Source: Bacteroidia bacterium (GTDB lineage Bacteria > Bacteroidota > Bacteroidia > Flavobacteriales > Flavobacteriaceae). Taken from it: a stretch of 64,000 nucleotides of DNA. Location: the NCBI GenBank assembly GCA_030431055.1, contig JAUIJA010000002.1, positions 237,742-301,741 on the forward strand, written 5' to 3'. This document shows, piece after piece, positions 62,926 to 64,000 of the stretch. Both the position numbers and the translations under genes were made by a program. The first letter of the stretch is position 1. Every line of letters begins with the position of its first letter. The notes below the pieces were generated by a model. The model was not told where the DNA came from, ran no database searches, and worked only from the letters and a program-made list of their open reading frames with translations.

Positions 62926-63732
62926 TTATTCTCCAACTGTAAAATTAACTTCTATCCAACCTATTTGAGTATCTGGAGCATTAGAGTCTGGTTTCCATTT
63001 ATAATTTCTTGCAGTTTTATATGCAGCTTCTAATACGCAAGGTGTAGTATTTGTAGTTCCTTTAACATATTGAGTTTTTATAACATTACCGTTTTTATCG
63101 ACAGTAATTTGAACAATAACTCTACCAGTCTCATTACCACATTGTTGAACTTTTTCTCCCTTTTTTGCTAAACTCCTTCCACTTAAACCATAACCTGTTC
63201 CATTACCAGAACCATTTCCGCTACCACTACCGTAAAAACTATTAGCATAAATACTTCCATCTGGATCACCTTTATCACCCGGCAAACCATCATCACCATG
63301 ACCCGCTTCATTTTGTCCATCTGATTTTGGACCGTTAATTAATGCATCTAAAGCATTAGTTGTGTTTGTAGATGGTTTTGGTGTTTCTACTTTAGGTTTC
63401 GGTTCTTCTTTAGGTGTATTCGTTTTTGGCTTAGGCTCATTATTTTTGGGAGTAACCGTAACTGGAGAATCATCGTCTTGTGTAAGCGTGTTATCTTCTT
63501 GTGAGGTTTCTGGTTCGCTTTGCGAAGGTGTTGGTGCACTTTTTACAGGTTCTGTTGGTTGAATTTCTCCTTGACCAACATCGCTAGTACCAAAATTAAT
63601 TGCAATTCCATTCTCTGGTGGCGGATCCATATAAGTTAACCCTAAAAAGGCAAACAATAGAAACAATATCACAAATATAGCACTTGTGATAGCAAAGGAT
63701 TTTTTTTCTTCTTTTGTTTCTAAAAATTTCAT
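62926..63732 (-). CDS. tonB: TonB-like energy transducer
   Basis: 268 residues. One N-terminal membrane helix (FAITSAIFVILFLLFAFLGLTYM), a long Pro/Lys/Glu-rich and then Gly/Ser-rich periplasmic stretch (PKPKTNTPKEEPKPKVETPKPS; YGSGSGNGSGNGTGYG), and a C-terminal TonB-like domain (CGNETGRVIVQITVDKNGNVIKTQYVKGTTNT...YKWKPDSNAPDTQIGWIEVNFTV). It would couple ExbB/ExbD to outer-membrane receptors. It lies downstream of exbD, with a structured repeat between the two. Confidence 0.9.
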   Translation of the reverse strand: MKFLETKEEKKSFAITSAIFVILFLLFAFLGLTYMDPPPENGIAINFGTSDVGQGEIQPTEPVKSAPTPSQSEPETSQEDNTLTQDDDSPVTVTPKNNEPKPKTNTPKEEPKPKVETPKPSTNTTNALDALINGPKSDGQNEAGHGDDGLPGDKGDPDGSIYANSFYGSGSGNGSGNGTGYGLSGRSLAKKGEKVQQCGNETGRVIVQITVDKNGNVIKTQYVKGTTNTTPCVLEAAYKTARNYKWKPDSNAPDTQIGWIEVNFTVGE

Positions 63733-63745
63733 TTTTTAGTTTTTT

Positions 63746-63814
63746 AGCCCTGATGGTAGCGACATCCTTTTATTTATAAAAGATATAGCGTACAGCAGGA
63801 AAATAGCTTCTAAT
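63746..63814. repeat. Structured intergenic element, copy B
   Basis: AGCCCTGATGGTAGC ... CAGCAGGAAAATAGCTTCTAA with an inner stem CTTTTAT/ATAAAAG. The outer arms match copy A at 5544-5602 while the inner stem sequence differs. Here it lies between exbD and tonB, inside an apparent operon. Confidence 0.55.
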
Positions 63815-63842
63815 AAAAATACACAAAAACTATTCCTAAAAT

Positions 63843-64000
63843 TTATTTAGGATTTACCGCAACAACCATTTTAATTTGGTTTCGATAAGCAATATCCATA
63901 ACGTAAACCACTTTTTCATGCGGAACAGATTTTTCTGCACGCAATACTATAGCTTTGCTTTCACTTCCATCTAGTAAAGAAAGTAATTGGTTCTCTAACT
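63843..64000 (-). CDS. exbD: ExbD/TolR-like biopolymer transport protein (C-terminal part)
   Basis: The minus-strand frame from the window end to the stop at 63843-63845 encodes LENQLLSLLDGSESKAIVLRAEKSVPHEKVVYVMDIAYRNQIKMVVAVNPK. The stretch LRAEKSVPHEKVVYVMDIA is the C-terminal ExbD/TolR fold. The N-terminal membrane helix lies beyond the window. It would work with ExbB and TonB in energising outer-membrane transport. Confidence 0.88.
   Translation of the reverse strand, partial: LENQLLSLLDGSESKAIVLRAEKSVPHEKVVYVMDIAYRNQIKMVVAVNPK

Overview
The window is chromosomal DNA from a low-GC member of the Flavobacteriaceae, most likely Flavobacterium or a close relative. The evidence is the gliding motility/type IX secretion (T9SS) genes gldKLMN, gldJ, porU and porV, a secreted protease with a T9SS C-terminal sorting domain, an HPRT-adenylate kinase fusion, frequent TTG starts, and promoters with the Bacteroidetes -7 box TAnnTTTG and -33 TTG. 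I see no prophage, CRISPR array, transposase or rRNA. Coding density is high and no gene-free stretch exceeds about 300 bases.

Layout. 0-3.5 kb: the tail of an outer-membrane barrel gene, then a minus-strand sensory cassette (small unknown protein, multi-pass membrane protein, NarX-type histidine kinase, LuxR-type response regulator). The membrane-protein gene appears frameshifted at a run of nine T. 3.8-9 kb: DUF1761 protein, GNAT-like protein, ABC-F ATPase, DUF983 protein, FAD oxidoreductase. 9.1-17.5 kb (minus): gldK-gldL-gldM-gldN (T9SS motor/ring), preceded by a degenerate arginase-fold protein and topA. 17.7-24.2 kb (plus): miaB, a sigma-54-type AAA+ regulator, lptE, a TPR-like protein, secG, groES and groEL. 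24.3-35 kb: DUF2490 protein, BON-LysM protein, T9SS-exported M43 protease, obg, hpt-adk fusion, an uncharacterised helical protein, purK-purE, an M3 peptidase and a UbiA-like membrane protein. 35-42.8 kb: gcvP, truncated haemoglobin, a KAS III-like enzyme, a flippase and two glycosyltransferases. 42.9-49.5 kb: mlaE-mlaF, a DUF389 protein, mannose-1-phosphate guanylyltransferase, SprT-like protein, an inserted four-helix-bundle gene, SDR, and M28 peptidase. 49.6-60 kb: PDH E2 and E1 alpha, cytidine deaminase, porV-porU, and divergent gldJ. 60-64 kb: murF, tRNA-Val and folC-tonB-exbD.

How they work together: two T9SS core loci lie about 40 kb apart. gldKLMN supplies the motor and periplasmic ring, porU/porV the sortase and its shuttle, and gldJ a ring-associated lipoprotein. 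The M43 protease is a plausible client. Envelope functions dominate the rest (LptE, SecG, Mla transport, flippase and glycosyltransferases, MurF, TonB/ExbD).

The most unusual signals are non-coding or at the edge of coding: a 26-bp palindromic element inserted in frame three times in two genes, in two reading phases and with compensatory stem changes; two copies of a structured intergenic element; four TACGTA boxes spaced by about one helical turn; a perfect palindrome that terminates two convergent genes and encodes the same C-terminus for both; a four-helix-bundle gene bounded by inverted repeats; a duplicated fragment of the tRNA-Val gene; and an arginase-fold protein next to gldK that has lost its metal ligands.
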